Shown here piece by piece: positions 24,486 through 38,669 of a DNA stretch of 64,000 nucleotides. The position numbers were made by a program, and so were the translations under genes. This DNA comes from Arabidopsis thaliana (taxonomy: Eukaryota > Streptophyta > Magnoliopsida > Brassicales > Brassicaceae): contig NC_003074.8 of assembly GCF_000001735.4 (NCBI RefSeq), positions 18,545,261-18,609,260 on the forward strand, read 5' to 3'. Within the stretch, counting starts at the first letter, position 1. Every line of letters begins with the position of its first letter. The notes below the pieces were generated by a model. That model was not told the DNA's origin. It searched no databases and was given only the letters and a program-made list of their open reading frames with translations.

Positions 24486-27214
24486 TAATACATTCACTTC
24501 TTGTTCATTAAGTGATTTTTGTTTGGTGCAAGTCAATATAGTATGTTTTCATGAAATTGTGTTAGCATATTGTTTATTTATATATATGGTTTAGAAATCG
24601 AATTAGATCGGTTAAATATGATTTGAAAAAAAAAAAATCGGTTTAGTCTAAATGGAAAAGTTGATTTATTTGGTGTAGTGTCTTTTTTTTTGTGTGTAAC
24701 CAATTGGAATATAATAATAGTAGGTAGTAGTAAATAGTAACTTACTATCTTGTGAAATGGTAAAATTGCACATGAATTCCGTAATAGATTAAATACCAAT
24801 CATGTCAATTTGCAATTGTGTTAGAAAACTGCTTACCACTCACATGTTCACAATTTCTTTACATAAAATAAAAGATAGAGTAATGTTTATACATTCCAAA
24901 ATGTGTAAGATAATATTTTTGCATTTTACATTTTCAGAACACAACATAATTTGCATTATCTAATTAATTTTGCATTTTACATGTAAAGATAACAAACAAT
25001 AAAACAAATTTGCGTTTCGTAATTTTGTTCACTAAAATATTATATTTTTGATCAAATGTATAGTGGCGAGTATTTTTCAGTCTCTTTGATGAATTCATAT
25101 TTCTAGAAAAATGGTTTAGTGATGCTGGTTCAATTTGGATAGTTAGCAACTAAGCATGATGATAAAATGTTAGGTAAGAGGTAACATTATATACCTTTAC
25201 TCCAATCCAAATAAATTTGTTAGAGATATTCATAATTTTCCATCATTTTGGTACGTTCTCATTATTACACAATCTAACATCATTACCACCAACCTAATTA
25301 CTGGCACCAGTTCATAATAATGCATACAGTATTAAGACACCAATATACAAATGACTACGTGTGTCAGAATTCCTTTGAATCTCTACTTAGTTTTTTGAGT
25401 CAACCCCAACAAGTTAGCCGTTTATAGCACTCATCACTGTTCTTGCTATAATTTTCGGTTGGAAAAGAAGAGACAAGCAAAAGAACATATAAATATAAGT
25501 ATATCCCTTATATTTGTAATGATTTTAATTTGTTAACGAAATTTTGCAGTTCTATAGTCATTTAACTGGAGTATCTACAAAAATAAGAATACAAAACACA
25601 TTTGTAGAGAATTGAAACATGCGTTTTTTTATTTTACCACAAATTAAACATTTATTTACATTTTCAGAAAATAGAATTAAATGGTAAAAGTGAAAACAGG
25701 CTGTTGATGGGGCCATGGCTTTATTTTTAAATGTTGATATTCTATACAAAATTACATATGACAATAAAAGAATTGATCAAATTGTAACTCCACGACAGAG
25801 GCACAGCTGAAGCCTGAAGCATGGGTGAATTTCTAAAGCAACCAAAAATTAAATTCAAATTGAAACTGTAGTTACTTACAGCTGCCTGGCATTTGTTTTC
25901 TCAAAAAAGTACTAACATTTTACAACAAATAGAAAATAGAGATTTGTTCCAAAAAAAAAAAAAGACTTGTTCCAAAAAATTAAAAATTTAAAACATTTTC
26001 TGTTATAATTAAAATTTTAATGGTCAATATTTTTTTGGTAAACTTTTTTTTCTTCCATAACTTGTTTTTATCGAATCTTTGAATTCTAAAATTTTGTATG
26101 CAAAAGAAATATATTTTGGTGACATGTGCTGGTTTGCTTTCAGAGTTTTCGAAAGGCGATATAGTTCTAAACATCAGGGTGACCAGTGTAACCAGGCAGA
26201 GTATCGAACTTCCGATAGAGTGTAACTTGGTCACTAACTCCAACCATTTTTCAACCGTATCGAAACAGTTTCTTGACAAAATGAGGCCATGTGATTTGTA
26301 AAAGCGTAACCTATGTCTATCCACTCCAAAATACTCATCCATTTTAACGTCAATGTTCTGTTTTTAACTTAATGATAGTGGAGTCTTTGTTGTAAAAAAA
26401 GGTCAATGTTCATAAATGGATATAAATGTAATCGTTTTCAAAACATGGTCAATTTTTTTTTTAAATACTTTTCACCGTTAGTCTCAATTTTATTAAAAAA
26501 AACACGTAAAACCAGAAACAATCGGATTAAAAAGTTCTTCAATAACTTTAAAGAACATCAAATATTTGAAAACCAAGTCGAAATTTTTTACCCTCTTTCA
26601 AGTCAAATACTCTAGCAGAGGAGGAGTCTTGCAAAAAAAAAAACCCATAGCTATTCATATATCCACATTTGATTTGATCTCCACTAACATTGTAGAGTAG
26701 ATCTCTCTTTCTTTCTTCTAGATTCGTATATCATTTTATTTTATTTTGGTAGTTGAAATGTATATTATGTGAGATCTAGCTATTTGAAAAAAAAAAATCT
26801 TTCAAAAATCATGTTACTGTATTATCTAAAGTTATCAACTATGCTTTTTAATAGTATTAATAGTATTAGTTTTACTTTGGATGGCTCAAGAATCTAAGCG
26901 AGATGTGGAGAGATGGATTCAACTTTCAAGTTCAACCATATAGTGCAGTGTATTCCAGCAAAACCCACCCAATTTCCCAAAAGTGTTCACAAATGTTCTT
27001 ACCACAAATACTACTCCATATTTTTCTCTTTGCTTCCCCATTTATGAAACTCACTTTATAGTTATCCCATAATAAATTAGTCATGTGTTGCTCTTAGTGT
27101 TCTCAATAATGTAGTACTTGCATCCGAAACCAAAACTATTGGAAGTTTAGAAGTAGAACATAGAACTTAGAAGAAGCCAAAAAAACCAATGGTTTTGTCA
27201 ATTATCAAATTAAT

Positions 27215-27363
27215 ATCATTATTGGGCCTTTATGGCCCATTAGTGAATATTCCGGTACATTAATACTGAGCACTACAATGGAAGAAAATGACCATGGCTA
27301 TGTTGAAGGTCAAACTCAAGGAAAGCAACGAATTAGTGGAATAAAGCCCATTGGGCCAAACGT
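27215..27363. promoter_or_regulatory. Site II (TGGGCC/T) motif cluster upstream of VFB2
   Basis: The palindromic block attgggcctttatggcccatt (27220-27240) and agcccattgggcca (27345-27358) give repeated TGGGCC/TGGGCT motifs on both strands, 170-310 bases upstream of the VFB2 ATG. These are TCP-factor site II elements, typical of housekeeping and growth-related plant promoters. Binding is inferred. Confidence 0.5.
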
Positions 27364-27527
27364 ATGAGAAAAAATGGTGGCCTCGAAGGTGAGAGTTGTT
27401 GACTACAGTCCGCAGAAAAAACATTAAAAACGAAAGATACTGAAAAAAAAAAAAAAACTCACGAGTCGTGTGTGACTCGGTGACTCGCGACTCAACCGAA
27501 CCTTACCCAATACTCAACCACACAACA

Positions 27528-29096
27528 ATGGGCCAAGCTCCGTCGTCTCCGGCGGAACCAAACGTACGCGATACTTCTTTATGTCTATGGTCACCGGAAT
27601 TTCTCGATTGCGAATCGATTGGTTTCGAAGACGGAGATTACGATTTCACGGCAAATCTACCAGACGATTGCCTCGCTCATATCTTTCAATTTCTCAGTGC
27701 CGGAGATCGGAAACGATGCTCTCTTGTATCCAAACGGTGGCTATTAGTCGACGGACAGAATCGTCACCGTTTATCACTTGACGCTAAATCTGAGATTCTC
27801 CCTTTCTTACCATGTATCTTCAATCGATTCGATTCCGTAACAAAGCTCGCTCTTCGTTGTGATCGGAGATCTTTTAGCTTAAGCGATGAAGCTTTATTCA
27901 TAGTCTCGATTCGTTGCTCGAATCTGATTCGAGTCAAGCTTCGTGGTTGTCGAGAGATAACAGATCTAGGTATGGAATCGTTCGCTAGAAACTGTAAGAG
28001 CTTGAGGAAATTATCATGTGGCTCTTGTACTTTCGGTGCGAAGGGAATAAACGCGATGCTTGAGCATTGTAAGGTTCTTGAGGAGTTATCTCTGAAGAGA
28101 ATCAGAGGACTTCATGAATTGGCTGAGCCAATAAAGCTGAGTTTGTCTGCTTCACTTAGATCTGTGTTTTTGAAGGAGCTTGTTAATGGTCAGGTGTTTG
28201 GATCTTTGGTTGCTACTAGAACTTTGAAGAAAGTTAAAATCATTCGTTGTTTAGGTAATTGGGATAGAGTTTTTGAAATGAATGGAAATGGGAATAGTTC
28301 TTTAACTGAGATTCGTCTAGAGAGGCTTCAAGTGACTGATATTGGACTGTTTGGTATATCTAAATGTTCGAATTTAGAGACTTTGCATATAGTGAAAACT
28401 CCTGATTGCTCGAATTTAGGTTTAGCTAGTGTTGTTGAGAGATGTAAGTTACTGAGAAAGCTTCATATTGATGGTTGGAGGGTTAAGAGGATTGGTGATC
28501 AAGGTTTGATGTCTGTAGCTAAGCACTGTTTGAATTTGCAAGAGCTTGTACTTATCGGTGTTGATGCGACGTATATGAGCTTGTCTGCTATTGCTTCAAA
28601 CTGTAAGAAGCTTGAACGGTTAGCTCTTTGTGGGAGTGGTACGATTGGGGATGCGGAGATTGGTTGTATCGCGGAGAAATGTGTGACGTTGAGGAAATTC
28701 TGTATCAAGGGATGTTTGATTTCAGATGTAGGGGTCCAGGCGTTGGCTTTAGGCTGTCCTAAGTTGGTGAAACTGAAGGTGAAGAAATGTAGTTTGGTTA
28801 CAGGTGAAGTTAGGGAATGGTTGCGTGAACGGAGGATGACATTGGTGGTGAGTATGGATGATGATGAAACCAATGGTGTGGGTTTGGTGGATGGTGGTGA
28901 TCAGAGAGTTCTTGAGACGGTTGTTGAGGAGGAGGCTCCGCCAGTGATTGATGGTGATGGTGGTTTGGGAGTTGCAGGTGGTGGTAGGCTAGGGTTAGCT
29001 ATCTTGAAGACAAAGTTAGGGTTACTTGCAGGAAGGAACTTGGTGGCTTGCACGTTGAGAAGATGGTCTCAAAGTGAAGCTACTAGTTCCATTTGA
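27528..29096 (+). CDS. VFB2: VIER F-box protein 2 (F-box/LRR)
   Basis: Substrate receptor of an SCF E3 ubiquitin ligase. Single exon, 522 residues from the ATG at 27528; the frame is open upstream but only from a GTG, so this ATG is chosen. An acidic N-terminus leads into the F-box at residues ~40-85 (NLPDDCLAHIFQFLSAGDRK), which binds ASK/SKP1. About 14 leucine-rich repeats of the C-x-x-L type follow to ~residue 450 (CSNLIRVKLRGCREITDLGM, LGCPKLVKLKVKKCS), where the substrate should bind. The C-terminus is Gly-, Asp- and Val-rich and ends RRWSQSEATSSI. The VFB group (VFB1-4) is related to the TIR1/AFB and COI1 F-box/LRR proteins, and its joint loss affects auxin-response genes and lateral roots; it is not known to bind auxin. 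It corresponds to At3g50080. Confidence 0.93.
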   Translation: MGQAPSSPAEPNVRDTSLCLWSPEFLDCESIGFEDGDYDFTANLPDDCLAHIFQFLSAGDRKRCSLVSKRWLLVDGQNRHRLSLDAKSEILPFLPCIFNRFDSVTKLALRCDRRSFSLSDEALFIVSIRCSNLIRVKLRGCREITDLGMESFARNCKSLRKLSCGSCTFGAKGINAMLEHCKVLEELSLKRIRGLHELAEPIKLSLSASLRSVFLKELVNGQVFGSLVATRTLKKVKIIRCLGNWDRVFEMNGNGNSSLTEIRLERLQVTDIGLFGISKCSNLETLHIVKTPDCSNLGLASVVERCKLLRKLHIDGWRVKRIGDQGLMSVAKHCLNLQELVLIGVDATYMSLSAIASNCKKLERLALCGSGTIGDAEIGCIAEKCVTLRKFCIKGCLISDVGVQALALGCPKLVKLKVKKCSLVTGEVREWLRERRMTLVVSMDDDETNGVGLVDGGDQRVLETVVEEEAPPVIDGDGGLGVAGGGRLGLAILKTKLGLLAGRNLVACTLRRWSQSEATSSI

Positions 29097-30171
29097 TTGC
29101 ACTTTTTTTTTTAAACAAGGGTCTTTGACTCGTTGTGCATTCAGAACAAAACCCACTTCTGTATTATTATTTCTTGTTTGTTTATTTTATCTTCACAATT
29201 CATTTTCAAAATATTTCATGGCATAAGATTATTACTATTACTAACTTTTATTTTATTAATATTTCATGTAATCATAAAATAGTTGATCTTTAAATTTGTA
29301 TAGTGAAATGGAAAAACTTAGTAAGTAGTAATAATAGTTGATCTCTAATTCTTTTTCTTATAACAATAAATTCTTAGAATTAAGCTTTAAAAACCAAGAC
29401 CTTGATCATTCAATTTCAAGTTAAGGAACGCACACTACTCAAAATATTGAAAAGTGTTATTTTTATTTTTCCACAATACTGCTAATTATGTAGTACATTT
29501 TGTTATCGTGAAACTAAAAAGCAATATATATATATAAATGTTTAAATTCTGATATTTATTATGTCTAGGTAATACAAACCAAAATGGTTGACCGACCAAA
29601 ATACAAGTTCGTTTTGTTTTTCTAAAATTTTTTTTATTTTATTTTTTGGAAATCGCAGCATAATTGACAATTGATGTTCATACTTTTAGAAAAAGAAGAC
29701 TTGATATATTTGTTTACTAAAAGATCTCCAAAATATTCTCTGATAACAAAATTATATATGCTGATAACTTGTTACTTTCTTATAAAATGTCACATTACTA
29801 TCATTTTTACATAGTATAAGAAAACATATGTGATTTGTTACTGCTGCGTCTGTATCAACCTTATTTTTAGAAAACAAATAGTATATGATTTACGATATTT
29901 ATCTCTTCTTTTTTTGGTTAAAGGATGTTTCTTATCAAACCGTGCTGTTTCCCAATTTTCATTGAAAATCAAAATTCACACATTTACATTCTTAAATTAA
30001 TTTACATACACTTCAGTGAGGTCAACAATGAACAATTAAGTGGAGTATTCAAACAGTTTCGAAGCCACCAAACTCTATATATATCAACATCATCACGTAA
30101 AGTTCCTATAGAATCTTAAAACACATACACTTGAAAAAGCCAACTCAAAAAAAAAAAAATTGATTGGTCCC
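29097..30171. other. Intergenic region, no gene seen
   Basis: 3' flank of VFB2 and promoter region of the SDN-like gene. AT-rich, with an (AT)n run near 29526. No coding or repeat structure that I can support. Confidence 0.5.
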
Positions 30172-32076
30172 ATGGATTATTTGCAAGTAAGTGAAGATAT
30201 GTTACACAATGTCACTTATAACTTTATTGTAGTGATTAATGAGTTTTGGTTATTTTTATTTTTTTGTTTTTTTATGCTAAGGCTATGCGTCTCCGCGAAG
30301 CCAATCGTCTCATGATTGCAAAGTTCAAGAAAGAATCTCCGGCTAATGACTCTCCTGAACAGGTGTGTTGGAAATCTATCAAAACATGTTTTTGAGGAAT
30401 ATGTTTGTATAATTTGTACCGTAATATGTTTGAAAATGTTGTTGGTTGTACAGAGGCTAGTTCGATTGACCAATGAGAATCCGCAATACAATGTCGACTT
30501 TTTGTTTCATTCATACTCCAAGGTTTCTTAAACAATAGTCTTTTGATGTTTAATAGTATATCCAAGTTTTGTATATTTCATGCGCTTTTTTTTAAGACTT
30601 CTTAAATTGCTAAACAGGACTGGTTTGTATCCGATGTTGGAATGAAAATGTCAAATGTGATGATTCCAAACCAAATGCTAGCTCTTGACTGTGAAATGGT
30701 TCTATGTGAAGATGGGACAGAGGGTGTGGTTAGAGTTGGCGCTGTTGACCGCAATTTAAAGGTATTGCGTATAGATACTTTGAGATTTTGAATCTTGATT
30801 TCTTTATTGGTGTCTTTTATTGGATCCTTGATGACTCGGGTGATCAAATTTTTATGTCTTTAGGTGATCCTTGACGAATTTGTGAAACCACACAAACCTG
30901 TGGTCGACTATAGGACAGCTATTACTGGAGTTACTGCTGAAGATGTCCAAAAAGCCACTCTCTCTCTGGTGGATATTCAGGTAAATCTATATATAGAATC
31001 TTCTTCTTTATTTTATTATTTCAAGAGACAACACTTCAAGATGTTATGTTTATTGTGCAGGAAAAATTGAGGCCGTTTCTTTCTGCTGGTGCAATTTTGG
31101 TAGGTCACAGTTTGAACCATGACTTGGATAGGTAAATAAAACTTTTCTAGTAGAGTCCTTGTTAATTTTAATTTGGAATTTTGTCTAAAATCATGAGTAT
31201 TTTGTTACCAGTGTTGAAGATAGATCATCCCATAGTGATTGATACTTCACTAGTATTTAAGTATCCTAATTCACGAAAGCTAAGAAGACCTTCTCTTAAT
31301 ACCCTTTGCATGGTAAGTCTATATCTACTCTTGAGGTATTCACATAAAAATGTTAACATTCTTAATATATACTTTCTAAAAATAAATAAATTTCCAGTCT
31401 GTGTTGGGATACGAAGTCCAAAAGGCCGGTGTTTCTCATCACTGCGTACACGATGCAGCCGCTGCGATGAAACTTGCACTTGCTGTTATAAAGAAAAGAG
31501 TTGACACAACAATCACATTAACTAAAGAGGTGACAACAAATATTTACCTAGCTAACTTGTTTATGATAAATTACAATTACAATGTTTACAAGTTTTTTGA
31601 ATAGATGGTGGAGGCCGAGAAATCAAGACTCTTTCTACATCGAATCCCTCACCATCTGTCATCTGAAGAGCTGAAGAAAGATCTTGCTCTAAAGTTTTTT
31701 CCCAAAAACTTTACAATTGATGTTAAGGTTGAGTTTAAACCATATATCTATTTCTTTTCTCTAAATCTTAACTTTTTTTTTTTGATATACGGTTTTTTTT
31801 TTTTTGGCAGCCAGCAAAAACACAGGGAGGTTATTATTGTGCAGTTGTTATCTTTGGAAGCTCAGTAGAAGCAAATCAAGCATTTGAGAACGTTAATGGA
31901 TACAAAGAGACGGTATTATAGAATCTTTTGATTTGTTTTGAAATGGTCCAATAATAATTAAAAGTGATGAAATAACTTTTTTTTTTTTTTTTTTTTTTGT
32001 GTTTGGTTTTCAGGATTCATCGGGGCTGCCACAGAAACTCATTTCTTGTTCAATATCTACATTTTATGTCCGTTAA
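30172..32076 (+). CDS. SDN1-like 3'-5' exonuclease, N-terminally truncated
   Basis: Tandem paralogue of SDN1. Eleven exons: 30172-30186, 30282-30362, 30454-30522, 30618-30761, 30864-30980, 31061-31131, 31198-31312, 31398-31529, 31605-31727, 31811-31912 and 32014-32076, giving ~343 residues. All DEDDh residues are present: D79 and E81 (ALDCEM), D163 (GHSLNHDL), H218 and D223 (HHCVHDA). A C-terminal RRM-like domain follows. Compared with SDN1 it lacks the first exon and most of the second: its five-codon first exon matches the last bases of SDN1 exon 2 (ttgcaagtaagtgaa). At the intron 31132-31197 the SDN1-equivalent acceptor (TG after 31212) would shift the frame; an acceptor 15 bases upstream (31197) restores it and adds SILLP. 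It corresponds to At3g50090. It could be a functional short nuclease or a pseudogene in decay. Confidence 0.75.
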
Positions 32077-33150
32077 ATGGCTTAAGATGGGTGGGTTTGG
32101 TTGAAGGCTTGAAATCTTCTTTTAAATTTGCTTTTTAATAATGTTGGCATTTCTGAATCTGTTTAAACATTGATTAATAAATCTAAGCTAAGTTTTTTTT
32201 TTTCTATCCTTAATTTTTGGTATTTTGTTTGACATTTGTTTTTGATACAAATCATTGGCAAAATATACACAATTACAGTATTAGAACACAAATCGAATAA
32301 AAAAAATCTTTGTGAACATCATCATTTAAATGTAATTGAAACAGAGTCAATAAAGGTTCTCTCAATAGAGGTAGCAAACAGAGTCAACTATGCTATAAGA
32401 AGTTGTTGCGTTATGTTTTGCTTTTCTGCAGGATTCATTTGGGCTGTCACAGAAACACATTGTCTTTTGGCGTCTAAGTTATGAAGTTTATTTTTAAGTC
32501 CATAAAATGGTTTACGATGATGATGTAACCTCTTTTTTTTCCATGGATCTATATTTTCAAATTCTATGTTTGTAACCTAAACTGTTTTAATTATCTATAA
32601 AATATTTACAATTTAGCGAAAGAAAAAAATGACGATGGAACCTCAGATCAGGTTTAATACAACAATATGACTAAAATTAAATTTCTATTTCCACTACATT
32701 TTTATTCGCTCCAATCCATCTCCCTTTCTAACTTAGAGATCTTAATATTTTTTCTTCATATTTGGAGATTTCTTTTTTCAAATTTACACTAAAATTTGAA
32801 ATCTCCAGTTTGTTGGGAAAAAACTCAACTCCATAACTCCATATTGAAAATAAAAAATGTTTATGAAGAAATGGGAGAGATGTTCTAAGCAAATTTTAAA
32901 TAATTCCTCTTAAAATAATGGTAAAGATGTTACTACATTGAAGTCAAAGATGTCACAATTTAAGCATACAATATAGTTAAAATTATATATAAAAAAACCC
33001 CTAAGAATAAAATATAATCCAGTTAATTATATATTTTGAGAATATAACCCTAAACTCTGTTTCTTCTTCCCCAAACAGTTTATGCCAAATTCACTCCCAG
33101 CTAATAAAATAAAATAGAAAAACTCGTTGAGCCGCCATTGTTTCCGTACT
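32077..33150. other. Intergenic between the two SDN genes
   Basis: Contains the third-copy relic described separately. The rest is AT-rich; the last ~100 bases (33050-33150) are probably the SDN1 leader. No other gene seen. Confidence 0.5.
32432..32535 (+). pseudogene. Relic last exon of a third SDN-type exonuclease
   Basis: After a splice-acceptor-like tttctgcag, the sequence gattcatttgggctgtcaca matches the last exon of both neighbouring SDN genes (gattcattgggtttgccaca in SDN1). The match resumes in aagtccataaaatggtt and gatgatgtaacct, which align with the SDN1 stop region. The middle is diverged, and no upstream exons are recognisable back to the end of the SDN-like gene. I read it as the 3' remnant of another tandem copy. 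Confidence 0.65.
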
Positions 33151-35334
<2,184 letters not shown>

Positions 35335-35516
35335 TGCAACCTAGGATTAGATTAACTATTCAATGAATTGTTTTTTCAGATATTTGAACAATCAATGGCA
35401 AAATTCAATGACTAGTTTTTTTTTTTATAATTTGCAATTGTTTCTTTTATAATGGGAAACAGAGACAATATACTTGTGTGTGTATGATAAGTGTGATAAA
35501 ATCTGAGTCTTCATGA

Positions 35517-38500
35517 TCAGTCGCTTTCATAGTCTTCTTCCTCATCTCCAAAGGAGAAGACCGATGCATCTGCAGCAATAGCTTTGATATCACTAACTGC
35601 TAATGAGTTGTTTGGTATTGGATTATAATGACCCGAGGACGATGAACTTGTGACACTTCTGTTTGCGGAAGGGTCATCTCTCTTTGGTGGCTCATTGATC
35701 TGATGAGGTTTACTAGTTGTGTGCATTGAGCTTGCGGTTTTCTCGTTAGTTGAATAAGACTGAGAGTTTCCTTCCTCTTCCCCATCACTGTCAGAGAATA
35801 CATCGTCGTCTTTCTCATTAGACTTAAGTTTGCTGGAATCAGCACTGGAGCTGCTTTGAGATTGTTGTTGGGTGGAATCAGATTTGGACTTTGTTGGTTG
35901 TGAATTGTCGGGTTCTATCATTACGATCTCGACATGGAAACCCGGTGCAGGCAGTTTTCTCTGCAAAAACCGCCAGGGATGAAGCAACCAGGTTTGTTTC
36001 TTAGATCTTATAAGGCTATGAAAATTTCTTTTACCTTGTCAAAGCCATCAAAGTCACTGCCTTTCAGCATTGTTCTGTTATCAGTCAGTGTAGTATTTAG
36101 CCAACTGCGTGCAGAAAACAGTAAAAGTTAGTGAATTTGTCGATTTGGAAGATGTCTGTGAAGGAAGAAGAGAGTTTACCAGTAGAAATCTCCATCGCTA
36201 TCTTGAAAGTGGATTTTGAAGTCGCCGGCTAATTCTGTTAGACCAGCTTCACCAGGTATTGCAAAGACAACCACTCCCTTTTTGGGTGCCTTTATCCAAA
36301 AATCTTCAGGCTATAACCCACAAACACAAGTTTATACGTCAAGACGAGTTGCGGTTATAACACCAGATGAAAGAGAGAGAGAGAGAGAAGAACCAAGGAG
36401 AACAATGCCTACCCCCAAATCCTTGGTTTTCTGATGTTTCTTTGTTGAGAAAAGTATATCTGTTCAATAGAAGAAAATGAGCATTTTTCAAACGTATGCG
36501 AATATTCAAAAGATGAGAAGAAACTAGCTTTGTACCAGTGTGGTTGGAGATCGTAATGGCAGGTCTAATCCAGTAAGGGCAGTTGATTAGGCGAAATCCT
36601 CTGAGCATGCATCTACATAAATGTTTATTCTCTGGTTAGGGATATATGAATATCAACCACAAATCGTACTACCTGATTGGTCAGATATGTCTAAAGCATA
36701 CCTTCGCTCGGGTGGAACTTTCCCGTCAAATTGGTTTTGAACACGTTCGTAGTACTTGACATATCGCTGAAGGAAACAGGAAAGCTTGTTTAATAGGATG
36801 AGGGAGAATCGAATAAGCACATTAAAAGATTGGTGTGAGCTCAGAACTTACAATCTGACTTGGGAGAACAAGAGCTTTCCCATCAAGACATCTCTTTTGG
36901 TTATAGTAATCAATAGCCTCTTCAGCTGTAGGAAAGAACTGCAATGGAGTTACCAGTAAGATCTGTCACAAGAGTCTTACAGAGGAGGAATGCGTGCATC
37001 AGCCAAGACTTTGTTTCATTTAAGAAGTGTCACCTTGAGATATAGAAGAAGACAGCAAATCATTAATCCGGTTCTTGCCATTCCAGCTTTACAATGAACT
37101 ACCACTACATTTTGGATATCTTCCTTCAGCCATGTGTATGCACTTTGACAAAACGATGGTATCAATTGGATAGGAGGACAATTATGATCATCAAATGGGA
37201 AAGATGCAACCTGAAGAAAAGGAAATCAGACAAGCGATGAAGCAAACACTGTAAGAGGTCTATAAACACTAGCTTTAAAAACAATGACAACCACAGAAAC
37301 TGCCTGCAAGATATATGGTCTGAGATATCAAGTGCTAGAGTTTGTATATACCTTCCCCTCAAATCTTGAAGCATCGTACAATCTCTCTGAACAAAGGTTG
37401 TAGACCTTATATTTATCCTGCATATCGGGGGCAAGGTTTAGAGTTCTGGTATGTACCAATATGATCAAACATAAACCAAGTAACCACTACATGTCTGGGC
37501 TGCAGTGTCTTATCAAATCCAACTGGTGTGAATCTTATGAGAATTAGTGAGTTGTCAAAAACTCTTTAAGAGGCTTCCAGTCAGTGCCAATGGTTACCTT
37601 ATGATGAGTTTCAAAAAACTTTATCACCTCTTCCATGTGATTACGATATAGTCCCTGAATATGACATTTGTCAATGAGAAACTCAAGACTAAGAGAAGAA
37701 AAGAACTGGCTGGGGAACTTATATTTCAAACCAGACCAAGCTATTTACCTCGAAAAATCCGAAAAGACCAGAGCTTATGTCACCAGCTGGGAACCCCATT
37801 GCGATTATATTCTCAGTTATATATGTCATGTCCAAATCGAATTCCCCCTCCTGAAGATTGCACCAGGTGCCATGTAAAGCAGAGATGTAAGTGGTACTGA
37901 TCAGGGCATACATATATACTATAATCTAATCGATGCATTACACTAGACAGCAGGGAAAGCTCATAAAAATAAACAACTGCTAGTTTTGGCCCATTCACTA
38001 CAATAGGGTAGTGTGCTGCAACAAGCTGTTGTGACTATAAGGTGCCTCAGTTTCAAAGAATCTAACAAAAGCAGAAAGACAGCATTACCATACCTGGTAT
38101 CTTCTTTTGTTCTGAGAGACAATGTGGCGTGCTTTCACCTGCATTGCTTTAACGGCACCACGAGATGAATCAACCACAGCTTTTGTGAGGGACTCAAAAG
38201 CACCACCAACTTGTGTGTTTGATGATCTAGAATCACCAACCTCCTCAGACCCTTTCGTTGGCAAATGCAGACCAAGTTCAGAGGTGAATCTTGTGAAAGC
38301 TGACATCCCAGAATCTGTACGATTTGGATCTTGCTGCTGGAATTTAAAACTTTTGGCCCAAGAAGAAAGACCAGAAGAAGAAAATATAGACGGCGGTGAT
38401 TCGCGTGGGGAGGAACCTGGTGGGCATGGAACTATATCATCTGTTTTACTTAAAGGTTCAGAGCCGGTAGAACTAGCAGGCATTTGAGTATCATCAACCT

Positions 38501-38669
38501 TTGCAACAGAAGCTTCTGTACTAATAGAGTCTTCATGAGCTTCTCTTTCAGCGCTCACAGGATCTTGTACAACGCCCACAGTATTTTCAGAAGGTTCAGG
38601 AATCAATACATCTTTCTCAGATACTACAGCTGGAGACTTCGATGAAGAGTTAGCAGGATCAGTTTCCAT
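35517..38669 (-). CDS. PTEN2B: PTEN-type phosphatase PTEN2B
   Basis: Phosphoinositide and protein phosphatase of the PTEN family. Twelve coding exons: 38669-38094, 37850-37749, 37654-37598, 37417-37352, 37210-37034, 36938-36852, 36766-36702, 36612-36536, 36459-36413, 36310-36180, 36104-36035 and 35960-35517, giving 632 residues. The N-terminal ~185 residues are a disordered Ser/Pro-rich plant extension. The phosphatase domain follows (DLDMTYITENIIAMGFPAGD), with a D-loop aspartate in FPFDDHNCP and the catalytic P-loop HCKAGMARTG: C307 nucleophile, R313. A C2 domain for membrane binding runs from ~residue 370 to ~500. The C-terminal tail is Ser/acidic (DDDVFSDSDGEEEGNSQS) and probably a kinase target. 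A 5' UTR intron appears at about 38730-39151. Arabidopsis PTEN2 proteins are reported to act on 3-phosphoinositides and bind phosphatidic acid. It corresponds to At3g50110. Confidence 0.95.

Larger units (their letters stand above)
21410..27527. other. Divergent intergenic region between CYCD3;3 and VFB2
   Basis: About 6.1 kb of AT-rich DNA serving both promoters. It holds the CYCD3;3 leader and E2F site near 21.4-21.7 kb, a TCCACGTGGA palindrome at 22326-22335, long poly-T tracts (22057-22076, 24439-24457), a (TA)n run near 23408, a Tourist-like MITE at 24219-24485 and VFB2 promoter motifs at 27.2-27.5 kb. A block at about 26100-26340 is GC-richer and may be decayed coding sequence. I see no gene. 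Confidence 0.5.

Noticed and set aside
27468-27527. Upstream extension of VFB2 by 20 codons
   Set aside because: The extension begins with GTG, not ATG. The ATG at 27528 gives the family length of 522 residues.
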